Below, piece by piece: positions 7,532 to 15,788 of a DNA stretch of 16,266 bases (its first letter is position 1; each line of letters begins with the position of its first letter). Below the pieces are notes generated by a model. It saw nothing but the letters and a program-made list of their open reading frames with translations, was not told the DNA's origin and ran no database searches. The DNA lies in the NCBI GenBank assembly GCA_030765245.1, contig JAVCCX010000258.1:1-16266 (forward strand), read 5' to 3'. Source of the stretch: Candidatus Zophobacter franzmannii. Lineage in GTDB: Bacteria > Cloacimonadota > Cloacimonadia > Cloacimonadales > JAFGVF01. The translations under genes and the position numbers were made by a program.

Positions 7532-10500
7532 ATGAAGAAAACCATAATAATAATCCTGCTGGTGTCAGTGTGTTTCTCTCTATTCAGTGCCTTTGGTCAA
7601 AACAAAGTTCAGTTAGAGAAAGAAGAGTGGTCAAAATTAGAATCGATGCATTTCGATATCTACTACCCCAAGGGTGAAGATGAATTTGGGGAAATCGCTC
7701 TCTTAACAGCTGAAGAAGCATATTATCATCTAAAGAAAGACTTTGTACGCCCTATTATTGGCAGAATCCCAATCATTATATATAAGTCTCATTCCGCTTT
7801 TCAGACTACTAATGTAATCAATGCCTTACTCAATCAAGGGGTCGGTGGGTTTACAGAGTCAGTTCGCAATAGAGTTGTTATGCCTTTCGATGGAAATTAC
7901 AGGAAGTTTGAAGAGACACTAACTCATGAACTGGTCCATGCCTATGTAAATGATTTGCAGAATAAATACTCATCAGCTCGTTTCTTTTCTAACAACACAG
8001 GATACCTACCTTTTTGGTTGTCAGAAGGTTTACCTGAATTTCAGGCTGTGAGAGGTACAAACTCATACAACAACATGTTCATTCTGGATATGATTTTAAA
8101 TGATTACATCTATCCTTTAGATTCGATTAATGGATATTATGCTTATCGTGAGGGTGAATCCTTTTTGACTTACATTGGTGAAGTATATGGATCAGAGAAA
8201 GTAATGGATTACTTCCATGCTATCCGTTCCAGTGGAGAATTAGAAAAAACTACTAAGAAACTGTTCGGGATGAAATTCAGACAATTACAGAACAGATGGA
8301 AAACACACCTTAAGAAACAGATATATCCACTTTTAGCGGATAGTTCGGTCCCTTATGAAAACTTCGAACAATTAACTAATCACCAGGACGACAATACCTA
8401 TTTTAACTTCTATCCGGCTATATCGCCTGATGGAAATGAATTCCTGTATATGGATAACAAAAACTATCGCAATAGTATTTGGAAAGGTGATGTTAACGGA
8501 ATTAAGAAGCCTAAGTTATTAGTTCGAGGCGAAACTACTAATAAAATTGAGCAATTCCACTTACAGCGAAATAATCCAGTCTGGTTCCAGGACGGAAAGA
8601 GATTTGCATTTGCAGCTACCAGTAACAAAGGTGATGTTATCTACATAGCTGATTCTCGCAATGGTAAAACCATCCAGACAATTAAAATACCAGAGATTGA
8701 TGCAATATATGAGATTAGTGTTTCACCTGATGGTAACCATATAGCTTTGTCAGCTGAAAAGAGTATGAATTCAGATATTTATCTCTACGACCTTGAAACC
8801 GGTTCAACTACCCAATTAACTGATGACCCGTACCAGGACTATCAACCTCAATATTCTACTGATGGTAGCGAACTAGCCTTTACATCAAAAAGAAGTAACG
8901 GTAAGGAATCCTTCCGAAAGGGTTTATTCTCTGACCTTGTAGATGATATCTTTCTCTATAATTTTGAAGAAGATCTATTTTCCCAAGTTACGAATGATGA
9001 GTTCAATAACTCTAAACCTTTTTGGACAGGAGATAGCTCCTCAATACTATACCTGACAGATAAATCCGGTATCTCTAACTTTGAGTTATTGAATCTAGAT
9101 ACAAATGAAACTGCTACAGTAACTAAAACACTAAGTGGCGTATTTTCAGGTAGTATTAATAGTGATAGCAGTGAGATGTTGCTTTCAATCTTCTACGACA
9201 ACGGTTGGGATATCTATAAGCTACAGCAACCTTTTAAAGAGATTACTTTTGAACCTATTAAACCTAAGTTTGGTGTTGAGCTTAAAGATGACTTCAGCGA
9301 TAGGTTTGAGATTGATAAGTATAAGTATTTTGGAAAGAGAGATCGCAAATTTAAAGATGAGTTCATTAAATCCAATCACCCCGGGAGTACAATTCTCAAT
9401 ATGAAGAATGTCTCTGTTAGTGACAGTTTAAAAGAGTTATACAACGACAAACTAGATGCTAAACCAGACTCGGTTACGATTGTTCCAAAGAAATCTAATT
9501 ATAAACCTAAGTTCCTAATGGATTACCTTTACGGTGGTGGTGCTTATTCAACCTCTGATGGTGCCATCGGCTTCGTAGAAACAACTTTGACTGATTTAAT
9601 GGGTAATCATACTATTGGTGGGATGTTAGCCATAGCAGGCGATTTTGAGAATTCAAGTATCCAGCTTAGTTACCTTTATAGACCTTATCGATTAGATTTT
9701 GGTGCTAGTGTTTTCTATTTGTCAGACGAATCTCTCTATTATAGAGGCATCCAAGACAGTGTTTTCTATTTGTCAGACGAATCTCTCTATTATAGAGGCA
9801 TCCAAGACAGTGTTTACTTTAGAGAACGAGAGCATATCGGCGGAATCAATCTCCTCTTCAGATATCCATTTAGCCGATTTTGGCGTTGGGATTATTCTCT
9901 TGGTTTGCAATCAATCCGATCCGAATGGCATAAAGGCAAGGATAATGGAGAAGAGATAGAATGGGAAAGAGTACCTTATCTTGAAGAAAACGACTTTGCC
10001 ATTATTCCCAGTTTAGAGCTAGTTCATGATAATACTCTATACGGTTCAACCGGTCCAATGACCGGCTGGAGAGGTTATTACCATATCAGAAAGAGTTTCG
10101 CTAAAGAAGAGAGAAACTACTTAACTCAAGCAATCGACTTTAGATACTATTTATTGTTTGCTAAGAAATTCAATATCTCAACAAGAGTTTTTGCCGGTTG
10201 GAGTAATGGCGAAACTCCTCAAAACTTTGGACTTGCATCCTGGACTGGCTTTAGCATAGGAAACAATTCAGGTATCAGAGGATTTACTGATGATACCCTT
10301 GAAGGAACCAAGAAAGTTTTAAGCTCCTTAGAGTTAAGAGTTCCATTTGTTGAGTATATTAAATTAGGCTTTCCTCTCCCCTTGGCACTTGGCAATATTA
10401 GAGGAAGCATTTATACTGATGTTGGTTCCGTTTGGAATGACACAGAGAGTTGGCAAGGAATCGACAAAGGTCACCTCAATGACCTAATTATGGGTTTTGG

Positions 10501-10618
10501 AATGGGTCCAAGACTTAACATGGGCTATTTTGTCCTAAAAATGGATGTTGCATGGACAACAGATTGGTATGACACAACCAGACCAACTTATTCCATCAGC
10601 ATCTCAGAAGATTTTTAA
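7532..10618 (+). CDS. Peptidase MA-like / TolB propeller / BamA-like barrel fusion, outer membrane
   Basis: A 1028-residue exported protein with a signal peptide (MKKTIIIILLVSVCFSLFSAFG). Domain order: a gluzincin metalloprotease domain of the peptidase MA type (about 30-280) with HELVH (H132-E133-L-V-H136) and the downstream glutamate ligand in WLSEG (E165). Next is a WD40/TolB-like propeller (about 285-590; repeats SPDGNEF, SPDGNHI, STDGSEL and a divergent fourth). After a linker comes a C-terminal Omp85/surface-antigen-type barrel (about 660-1028) with the Omp85 loop-6 motif RGF (916-918) and a terminal Phe (ISISEDF), the outer-membrane insertion signal. The zinc-binding residues are intact, so protease activity is possible. 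The fusion is known in Bacteroidota/Cloacimonadota-type genomes; its role is unproven. The barrel carries an exact 51-bp tandem duplication. The ATG touches the mlaD stop codon, so translation is probably coupled. Confidence 0.87.
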   Translation: MKKTIIIILLVSVCFSLFSAFGQNKVQLEKEEWSKLESMHFDIYYPKGEDEFGEIALLTAEEAYYHLKKDFVRPIIGRIPIIIYKSHSAFQTTNVINALLNQGVGGFTESVRNRVVMPFDGNYRKFEETLTHELVHAYVNDLQNKYSSARFFSNNTGYLPFWLSEGLPEFQAVRGTNSYNNMFILDMILNDYIYPLDSINGYYAYREGESFLTYIGEVYGSEKVMDYFHAIRSSGELEKTTKKLFGMKFRQLQNRWKTHLKKQIYPLLADSSVPYENFEQLTNHQDDNTYFNFYPAISPDGNEFLYMDNKNYRNSIWKGDVNGIKKPKLLVRGETTNKIEQFHLQRNNPVWFQDGKRFAFAATSNKGDVIYIADSRNGKTIQTIKIPEIDAIYEISVSPDGNHIALSAEKSMNSDIYLYDLETGSTTQLTDDPYQDYQPQYSTDGSELAFTSKRSNGKESFRKGLFSDLVDDIFLYNFEEDLFSQVTNDEFNNSKPFWTGDSSSILYLTDKSGISNFELLNLDTNETATVTKTLSGVFSGSINSDSSEMLLSIFYDNGWDIYKLQQPFKEITFEPIKPKFGVELKDDFSDRFEIDKYKYFGKRDRKFKDEFIKSNHPGSTILNMKNVSVSDSLKELYNDKLDAKPDSVTIVPKKSNYKPKFLMDYLYGGGAYSTSDGAIGFVETTLTDLMGNHTIGGMLAIAGDFENSSIQLSYLYRPYRLDFGASVFYLSDESLYYRGIQDSVFYLSDESLYYRGIQDSVYFREREHIGGINLLFRYPFSRFWRWDYSLGLQSIRSEWHKGKDNGEEIEWERVPYLEENDFAIIPSLELVHDNTLYGSTGPMTGWRGYYHIRKSFAKEERNYLTQAIDFRYYLLFAKKFNISTRVFAGWSNGETPQNFGLASWTGFSIGNNSGIRGFTDDTLEGTKKVLSSLELRVPFVEYIKLGFPLPLALGNIRGSIYTDVGSVWNDTESWQGIDKGHLNDLIMGFGMGPRLNMGYFVLKMDVAWTTDWYDTTRPTYSISISEDF
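9707..9815 (+). repeat. Exact in-frame 51-bp tandem duplication in the barrel domain
   Basis: Bases 9707-9757 and 9758-9808 are identical, and the first 7 bases (AGTGTTT) recur at 9809-9815. Each unit is 17 codons (SVFYLSDESLYYRGIQD). The first divergent base after the period is at 9816, where the codons return to SVYFRERE. There are no mismatches between the copies, so the event is very recent or an assembly artefact. Confidence 0.95.
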
Positions 10619-10631
10619 AAGACGGAAAATA

Positions 10632-11435
10632 ATGAAGAAATCACCTAAAGAAAATACAATAGACAACGCAATAAGAAAACACCTCTCCGGCCTAGCTCTA
10701 CAAGCAGCGGAGATAATATTTAAAGACCCCGAAGTACATGCTTTTCAAGAACATGCAAATACTGTTTCAATAAAACGACTAGGATACAATGATCACGGAC
10801 CGGTACATATGAGGAAAGCAGCATTGAATGCAATTATTTTAGCTAAACTTCTCGTTGAATCCGGTGTTGAGTTATCACTTGTAAAAGATAACTCTGGTAC
10901 AACAGAAGATAGTCTTGTGGCAATTACGGTATCGACTTTACTGCATGACTTAGGCATGTCGATTGCTCGGGATAGCCATGAGATGTATAGTATTACACTC
11001 GCTATGCCAATAATTGAAAGAATCCTAAAGGAACTTTATCCTGACAAAATAGACAAACAAGTGATAGTAAAAGCAACAATTATTGAGTGTATTGCCGGTC
11101 ATATGGCGACTCGTAGGATCCACTCTATAGAAGCCGGGTGTGTCCTGATTGGGGATGGTTGTGATATGGAAAAGGGTAGAGCAAGAATACCTACTCTTAT
11201 TAAATCAGCCCCACAAATTGGAGATATCCATAGATACTCAGCTTCTGCCATTGATAAATTGCGTATTCGTAAAGGTAAAGATAAACCAATTAGAATCAAT
11301 GTTGAGATGAGCGAGTCTGTTGGCTTTTTCCAGATAGAAGAAGTCCTTTTCCCTAAGATTAAATTTAGTCCTATAAAACAGTACATTGAATTGATAGCCG
11401 GAGTTAAAGACGAAGACCCAGTAAGATATCTGTAA
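10632..11435 (+). CDS. HD-domain phosphohydrolase
   Basis: A 267-residue cytoplasmic protein. The start is chosen at 10632, 13 bases after the previous stop; the longer frame from 10545 lies inside the barrel gene. The metal-binding motif is H59 in HGPVHMRKA, then H105-D106 in LLHDLGM. H116 in RDSHEMYS and a downstream IECIAGHM His complete a pattern of HD-superfamily metal ligands. The C-terminal part, GCVLIGDGCDMEKGRARI, holds another Asp. Such proteins hydrolyse phosphate esters (nucleotides or cyclic nucleotides), but the substrate cannot be told from the sequence. The ribosome site is weak (ACGGA), which suggests coupling to the upstream gene. Position in an envelope-type operon could be coincidental; the next gene, RNase HIII, is nucleic-acid related. 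Confidence 0.85.
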   Translation: MKKSPKENTIDNAIRKHLSGLALQAAEIIFKDPEVHAFQEHANTVSIKRLGYNDHGPVHMRKAALNAIILAKLLVESGVELSLVKDNSGTTEDSLVAITVSTLLHDLGMSIARDSHEMYSITLAMPIIERILKELYPDKIDKQVIVKATIIECIAGHMATRRIHSIEAGCVLIGDGCDMEKGRARIPTLIKSAPQIGDIHRYSASAIDKLRIRKGKDKPIRINVEMSESVGFFQIEEVLFPKIKFSPIKQYIELIAGVKDEDPVRYL

Positions 11436-11493
11436 ACTAGCGTCACAATCACTACAAAATACTTATGATACTGACAATAAATGATGAGGTTAT

Positions 11494-12441
11494 ATGATTA
11501 ATCCCCTTATGCAGGAACAGATAAATAGCATTAAAAAACTCCTCTCTACCTCAGGATTAAACTTCAGAATTGAGAAAGAGCTCATGTATGGAGTTAAAAC
11601 CCTGGTCGAGAAAGGATCTAATGTAACAACATTCGACCTCTTATACTCCAATAAGAAACAACGCTTTTCATTTACCTATAAGAAGGGTGATGAGGAGCTT
11701 GCAAGTATTGCCCATGAGATACTGAGTAAAGCTTTACCAATGATGGCTATAACTGTTCCGACTGCCAACTCTAATACTGTTTCAAGTACTGTTGAACACA
11801 AGTGGAACTGCTGGATTGGTAGTGATGAATCTGGTAAGGGTGATTTCTTTGGACCATTAGTTACAGCGTCCTTTTATTGCAATAAAGAAGATGCTAAAGT
11901 ACTAAGAGCTATGGGTATTGCCGATAGTAAAACACTTAATGATACAAAGATTACAGAACTTGCAAAGCTACTGTACAAAGCATATCCTAATAATATCAAC
12001 TGTATTGTATTGCGCCCTGAAAAGTATAATGAAGTTTATCAAAATATGATACGGCAGGGAAAGAAGTTAAATGAGTTGTTGGATTGGATGCATTTTCGGA
12101 CAATTGAAAAACTGCTGGCTCTCCCCAATTTGGATGGAGTTCTAATAGACAAGTATTCATCTAGTGGAAAACTAAAAGCTAAACTAAAGAGTGTTTTTAG
12201 CAAAGATATTGTACTACAGCCCAAAGCAGAAGCAGACCCGGCTGTTGCAGCAGCATCAATAATAGCACGATATCAGTTCATTACAGCAATCGAAAACATG
12301 AATAGTTCATATAAGATGACTTTTAAAAAAGGTGCTTCTAAACAGGTTATTACTGCCGCAAAGGGCTTTGTGAAGCAGTATGGGAAAGAGCAACTCCATA
12401 AAGTTGCGAAAACACATTTTAAAACAATGGATAGCATATAA
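11494..12441 (+). CDS. rnhC: Ribonuclease HIII
   Basis: A 315-residue protein. RNase HIII cuts RNA in RNA-DNA hybrids. The N-terminal about 100 residues form the substrate-binding extension typical of HIII (FDLLYSNKKQRFSFTYKKGDEEL). The catalytic part has IGSDESGKGDFFGPLVT, with D111 and E112 of the DE pair. GVLIDKYSS holds D219, and KAEADPAVAAASIIAR (about 244-259) holds the last acid (D248). The catalytic set D-E-D-D is assigned by family comparison, not tested. The spacing of the sites and the overall length match HIII rather than HII. GAGGT (11486-11490) precedes the ATG. Its stop TAA abuts the start of the next gene, so the two are co-translated. Confidence 0.93.
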   Translation: MINPLMQEQINSIKKLLSTSGLNFRIEKELMYGVKTLVEKGSNVTTFDLLYSNKKQRFSFTYKKGDEELASIAHEILSKALPMMAITVPTANSNTVSSTVEHKWNCWIGSDESGKGDFFGPLVTASFYCNKEDAKVLRAMGIADSKTLNDTKITELAKLLYKAYPNNINCIVLRPEKYNEVYQNMIRQGKKLNELLDWMHFRTIEKLLALPNLDGVLIDKYSSSGKLKAKLKSVFSKDIVLQPKAEADPAVAAASIIARYQFITAIENMNSSYKMTFKKGASKQVITAAKGFVKQYGKEQLHKVAKTHFKTMDSI

Positions 12442-13383
12442 ATGAAAACTTTAGTATTGAATGAAATGCCGAAACAATTTTGGCAATTAATTGAGAAAAG
12501 AGGAATTGAAGAGCATTTTGAGAAAGATAACATCCTTTTTTCTGAAGATATTGAGATTTTTATCATTAGGACGGATATATTAATCACTGAATCCTATTTT
12601 AAGCGTTTTCCAAATTTGAAACTGATTATTAGAGCTGGCTCCGGTGTAGACAATGTAGATTTTGAAGCCGCAGATCGCTATAATGTGAAAATATGTAATA
12701 CTCCAAATGCCAATGTCCAATCTGCATATGAGCATACTATCAGTATGGTAATGGCAATGCTTAAGAATCATACAAATGCTAAGCAAGCTCTCAAAGAAAA
12801 GAGTTGGAAATCGAGTTTAGAAGCAAGCTATGAGATCGCAGATTTAAGAGCTCTTATAGTAGGTGTTGGTCGGATTGGGACTAAGGTTGCCAAATTCTTA
12901 CAAGATAATGGTGCAGATGTACGAGGAGTTGATCCTTATCATACTGATGAGAAATGGCAAGAGCTCGGGATTGAAAAGACTAGCTATATCCAGGGGTTGA
13001 AATGGTGCAATCTAATTACTTATCACTGTCCATTAACTAAACTCACCACTCATCTTTTCTCAGAACCAATCCTCAACTCTCTCAAAGAACCTATCTGGCT
13101 CCTGAATGTATCAAGAGGAAAGGTTGTAGATGAAGTTGCTCTTGAAAAGGGCATAAATAGTGGTATGCTTAAAGGTGTTGCTATAGATGTGTTTGAGGAT
13201 GAGCCATGGGAGCCAAAAGATTTCATAGATAAGCCGAATGTCTACTTAACTCCACACACTGGAGCTTATACTGGAAAGGCTAAGGCACGCTTAGTTGAAG
13301 AGACTTTAGATGTATGGCAGAAGTATGTCAAAAACAATGAACTTACTTCAGAAACAGTAAGATGGGATAAAATGAGCGATTAA
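12442..13383 (+). CDS. 2-hydroxyacid dehydrogenase, D-3-phosphoglycerate dehydrogenase type
   Basis: A 313-residue member of the D-isomer-specific 2-hydroxyacid dehydrogenase family. The nucleotide-binding glycine motif is GVGRIG (141-146). The catalytic triad is intact: R225 in LNVSRGKVVDE, E254 in VFEDEP, H272 in LTPHTGAY. An N-terminal AGSGVDNVDF block is the usual substrate-domain motif. Closest role: NAD-dependent oxidation of 3-phosphoglycerate, the first step in serine synthesis. No C-terminal ACT regulatory domain is present, as in short SerA forms. A glyoxylate/hydroxypyruvate reductase is the main alternative, since the family members differ little in their motifs. The ATG touches the rnhC stop, and no ribosome site is needed if translation is coupled. 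Confidence 0.85.
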   Translation: MKTLVLNEMPKQFWQLIEKRGIEEHFEKDNILFSEDIEIFIIRTDILITESYFKRFPNLKLIIRAGSGVDNVDFEAADRYNVKICNTPNANVQSAYEHTISMVMAMLKNHTNAKQALKEKSWKSSLEASYEIADLRALIVGVGRIGTKVAKFLQDNGADVRGVDPYHTDEKWQELGIEKTSYIQGLKWCNLITYHCPLTKLTTHLFSEPILNSLKEPIWLLNVSRGKVVDEVALEKGINSGMLKGVAIDVFEDEPWEPKDFIDKPNVYLTPHTGAYTGKAKARLVEETLDVWQKYVKNNELTSETVRWDKMSD

Positions 13384-13395
13384 GGGATAAAAACC

Positions 13396-13423
13396 TTGAC
13401 ACCAATGCTCTTCTGCATATTGT
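13396..13423 (+). promoter_or_regulatory. Candidate promoter for the HEAT-repeat gene
   Basis: Perfect TTGACA (13396-13401), 16-base spacer, TATTGT (13418-13423, four of six matches). It would give a leader of about 100 bases before the ATG at 13531; no structured leader element is recognised in it. Confidence 0.4.
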
Positions 13424-13530
13424 CTATTTATTCACACATAATTAACTAATTCCAAATCATTTGCACAAAGTGACTCAATTTGCTTATGTAAATCATCTAA
13501 TATGGAATATTAAATACAATTGGAGATACG

Positions 13531-14361
13531 ATGCTAAGAGAAGTCGGACGTCTGACATTAGACGAAACAAAAGAAATACACTTAAGAGTTGAAAAGATAT
13601 TCAAACAAATCGAAAAAGGTCGTGAAGATTTAGCTGAAAAACGCATTCACGAGCTTTCAAATACAGCAAATTACTTTATTAGAGAAGATACAGGCAAAGA
13701 GTTATCATTTTATAAAGGTGACGATAAGAAACTTGATGAAATCTGCTACAATATGCTTGAGAATGAGATGTATGGTATCAGAGCCGCAGCACTTTTCTAT
13801 TTCTATAATAAGTATCAAAGAGACCCACATAAGATCTTGGAGATTCTTTCAAGAGTATTGGAAACAGTTCCATGGGAATCTGAAAGCATCTGTTACTATA
13901 TGTGGAAATCCCACACAAGTGTTATGAAAGAGGTTATGCTCACATGGCAAAAATCTCCAAGTGAGAAGAAACGCTCACTATCAATTCACGGCATGGAAAA
14001 TATAGCTTCTAAAGATCCTAAATATGTTATGGATTTCCTCAGCAATTTACTCAATGATGAGAACGAAGATGTACGCAAGAAGGTTTCACATGTTCTTACA
14101 CAGACCTGTAGACTTCGCTCAGCTACCTGCTATCCTATCCTTAAATCATGGATAGAAGAAGGTGATGACCAGGTGATTAAAACAGTATGGGCTACTATGA
14201 AGAAGCTCACCAATATCCTTGGTCAAAAAAGCAAATCAAACAAATCACATGAATTTCTCTCCTCTACTCAAAGGATTGTTAAAGAGTGGCGTAGTGACCC
14301 TAACGAGTATGTTTCTACTATGGGTAATAAATTAGGTCATATTACTAAGCATAAGAAATAG
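13531..14361 (+). CDS. HEAT-repeat protein, possibly DNA alkylation repair (AlkD-like)
   Basis: A 276-residue helical protein without signal peptide. From about residue 80 it is built of HEAT-like helical pairs: GIRAAALFYFYNKY, then a conserved ALWxK-like block (YYMWKSHTSVMKEVMLTW), EKKRSLSIHGMENIA, DFLSNLLNDENEDVRKKVSHVLTQ and PILKSWIEEGDDQVIKTVWATMKKL. The 'DENEDVRKKV-x-x-x-L' repeat resembles the DE-x-F-VRKAIGWAL block of AlkD-type DNA alkylation repair enzymes. The characteristic aromatic cleft residues are not evident, so enzymatic function is uncertain and a plain HEAT scaffold is possible. The start is supported by GGAG (13522-13525). A preceding promoter and 147-base gap separate it from the upstream operon; the SPOUT methyltransferase follows after 36 bases. 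Confidence 0.6.
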   Translation: MLREVGRLTLDETKEIHLRVEKIFKQIEKGREDLAEKRIHELSNTANYFIREDTGKELSFYKGDDKKLDEICYNMLENEMYGIRAAALFYFYNKYQRDPHKILEILSRVLETVPWESESICYYMWKSHTSVMKEVMLTWQKSPSEKKRSLSIHGMENIASKDPKYVMDFLSNLLNDENEDVRKKVSHVLTQTCRLRSATCYPILKSWIEEGDDQVIKTVWATMKKLTNILGQKSKSNKSHEFLSSTQRIVKEWRSDPNEYVSTMGNKLGHITKHKK

Positions 14362-14397
14362 TACTACTAAACTTACTCTAAGCTGCCTTTCATTCAA

Positions 14398-15108
14398 ATG
14401 AATAATGTTGCAATAATTCTCGTTGAACCTTTGTTTGCAGGTAATGTTGCATCTATCGTGCGGATTATGAACAATTTCGAATTCACCCAACTCAGAATTG
14501 TTGGGGAGATGCCTACCGATGGTCCATTCTATATGGCTGTCCACTCTGAGCATATCCTTGATGATATTGAGTTTTTTCCATCACTAGAAGAAGCTATTTC
14601 TGACAGAGACAGAGTCATTGCTTTTTCTCGTCGAAAAGGCAAGCTCAAAAAAGTAGATATGATTCCATCACAAGTTGCAGACTATGTGCACAAATCTATT
14701 GATTTGAATATCGGTTTAGTGTTTGGTAGGGAATCCTGGGGATTGACTGATGAAGAAGCAAGCCTCTGCCCTCTCCGATGCTATATCAAAGCAAATCCTA
14801 ACTTCCCATCCTTGAACCTATCACAGTCAGTTACAGTTGTACTGTATGAGTTATACGGTTATGAACAAAAAAGTAACATCCGAAACTATAAGTTTGCAAA
14901 GAAGAGTGATATTGATGACACCCATTCTTTTATCATGAAAGTTTTGGACTCAATTGGCATAGACCGAGAGAAAGATGTCGTTGATTGGGAGCATTTCTTC
15001 CATAACCTCTTTTCGAGAGCCAATCTTACTACCGAGATGGCAACTAGACTTAAACAGCTTTTCAATCGGATTCATGTAAAGATTAAAGGTAATTCAAAGA
15101 ATCTATAG
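14398..15108 (+). CDS. SPOUT-family RNA 2'-O-methyltransferase, TrmJ-like
   Basis: A 236-residue SPOUT methyltransferase. Motif 1 NVASIVRIMNNF (16-27) includes the Arg (R22) in the position used for catalysis in this family. Motif 2 is LVFGRESWGLTDEE (107-120). Motif 3 is NPNFPSLNLSQSVTVVLYEL (133-152), the knot that binds SAM. This arrangement, with the short C-terminal extension (about 160-236), fits TrmJ, which methylates the ribose at position 32 of tRNAs; TrmH/TrmL relatives are less likely but not excluded. The start has no evident ribosome site and lies 36 bases after the HEAT gene, so translation may rely on coupling. A weak terminator-like stem overlaps the stop. Confidence 0.85.
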   Translation: MNNVAIILVEPLFAGNVASIVRIMNNFEFTQLRIVGEMPTDGPFYMAVHSEHILDDIEFFPSLEEAISDRDRVIAFSRRKGKLKKVDMIPSQVADYVHKSIDLNIGLVFGRESWGLTDEEASLCPLRCYIKANPNFPSLNLSQSVTVVLYELYGYEQKSNIRNYKFAKKSDIDDTHSFIMKVLDSIGIDREKDVVDWEHFFHNLFSRANLTTEMATRLKQLFNRIHVKIKGNSKNL

Positions 15109-15123
15109 TATCTTTTAGATTTT
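15098..15123 (+). terminator. Weak terminator-like stem at the end of the methyltransferase gene
   Basis: AGAATCTA (15098-15105) pairs with TAGATTTT (15116-15123), six Watson-Crick pairs plus a G-U and an A-U, loop of ten, overlapping the stop codon. The T run is short and the stem AT-rich, so it may not stop transcription. Confidence 0.3.
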
Positions 15124-15145
15124 ATCAATCATTAAACAATTCTAC

Positions 15146-15227
15146 AAGGTAAAGGAATAGTCTCAAGTTATACTAACTCCCTACCTTTGGAATGGTTGAG
15201 CGAAGCGATTCCTTGCAAATGGTGGGG
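15146..15227. repeat. 82-bp direct repeat, copy A
   Basis: Starts AAGGTAAAGGAATAGTCTC and ends CAAATGGTGGGG. It is nearly identical to copy B at 15290-15372 (a few substitutions and one extra C in B). The second half folds: CCCTACC-TTTG-GGAAT pairs with ATTCC-(bulge)-CAAATGGTGGGG, loop carrying GAGCGAAGCG. Confidence 0.9.
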
Positions 15228-15289
15228 ATGAAAGGCTCATGAAAACCCCTGCTCTTCTTCACCATTGTGAAAGGCCAGAGACCATTTAA

Positions 15290-15372
15290 AAGGTAAAGGG
15301 ATAGTCTCCAAGTTATACTAGCTCCCTACCTTTGGAATGGCTGAGCGAAGCGAATCCTTGCAAATGGTGGGG
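15290..15372. repeat. 83-bp direct repeat, copy B
   Basis: Second copy of the unit at 15146-15227, in the same orientation, 62 bases downstream. In the loop, G is replaced so that GGTTGAGCG becomes GGCTGAGCG and the 3' arm ATTCC becomes AATCC. The hairpin arms CCCTACC-TTTG and CAAA-TGGTGGGG are kept. Confidence 0.9.
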
Positions 15373-15534
15373 TAAATATACTACAATTTCTAAGATGCAC
15401 AACATCAAGAATCCGGGATAAATCACATACACAGTGGCATTTGCAAGAAGTTACAACATTTAGACCTTCTGTTAGGCGATTTCCCAAACTCTTAGATATT
15501 CTTGAGAATCCGAATCTACAGTGGCAATAATGCG
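15373..15534. other. Gene-free spacer with short repeated phrases
   Basis: No gene recognised. The phrase AGAATCCG...AATC...ACAGTGGCA occurs twice (about 15408 and 15506), and ATTCTTGAGAAT (near 15498) is a small palindrome. The minus-strand frame through this stretch runs on into repeat copy B and is not credible as a protein. Confidence 0.45.
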
Positions 15535-15730
15535 GCTTTAGCTTCATCGTATTTGCATTTATTGGGGTGCATTCTTTTCTCCGCGCCCCTTCTTGTCAGG
15601 TATTTTTTATGCTTATTTCCTTCTTAATTCCCCTCCTTCGGAGGGGTGGCACGCAGTGACGGGGTGGTTTCTTCCTCTCGCATTTATTGGTGTTGTATTC
15701 TGGGAAATGACGCTTTAGCTTCATCGTATT
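15535..15730. repeat. Mosaic of two short direct repeats
   Basis: GCTTTAGCTTCATCGTATT occurs exactly at 15535-15553 and 15712-15730. GCATTTATTGG followed by a GTTG-type variant and ATTCT occurs at 15555 and 15680. The two phrases are in swapped order, so this is a rearranged or decayed repeat cluster. Confidence 0.7.
15630..15646. repeat. Perfect 7-bp palindrome, GC-rich
   Basis: CCCCTCC (15630-15636), loop TTC, GGAGGGG (15640-15646). It is followed by GTGGC...GACGGGGTGG. No T run, so not a terminator; it resembles an intergenic repeat module. Confidence 0.7.
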
Positions 15731-15736
15731 ACTGGG

Positions 15737-15775
15737 ACGGGGAACGCCGATTCCCCGTTGCAAACGCAGTTTGCA
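15737..15775. repeat. Two adjacent perfect palindromes
   Basis: ACGGGGAA (15737-15744) with TTCCCCGT (15751-15758), loop of six. Directly after it, TGCAAAC (15759-15765) with GTTTGCA (15769-15775), loop GCA. Confidence 0.85.
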
Positions 15776-15788
15776 TCTCTCTCTTTGT

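Noticed and set aside
9699..9959. An 86-codon overlapping frame with a repeated FSICQTNLS phrase
   Set aside because: It is only the 51-bp duplication read in another frame of the barrel gene.
10545..10631. An upstream start for the HD-domain gene at 10545
   Set aside because: It would overlap the barrel gene by 74 bases with 29 residues of non-family sequence; the ATG at 10632 follows the previous stop closely and gives a normal N-terminus.
15326..15547. A 73-codon minus-strand frame rich in Cys (CHC, CKCHCVC)
   Set aside because: It is read across repeat copy B and the repeated phrase at 15506-15520, with no ribosome site; no known metal-binding family matches the spacing.
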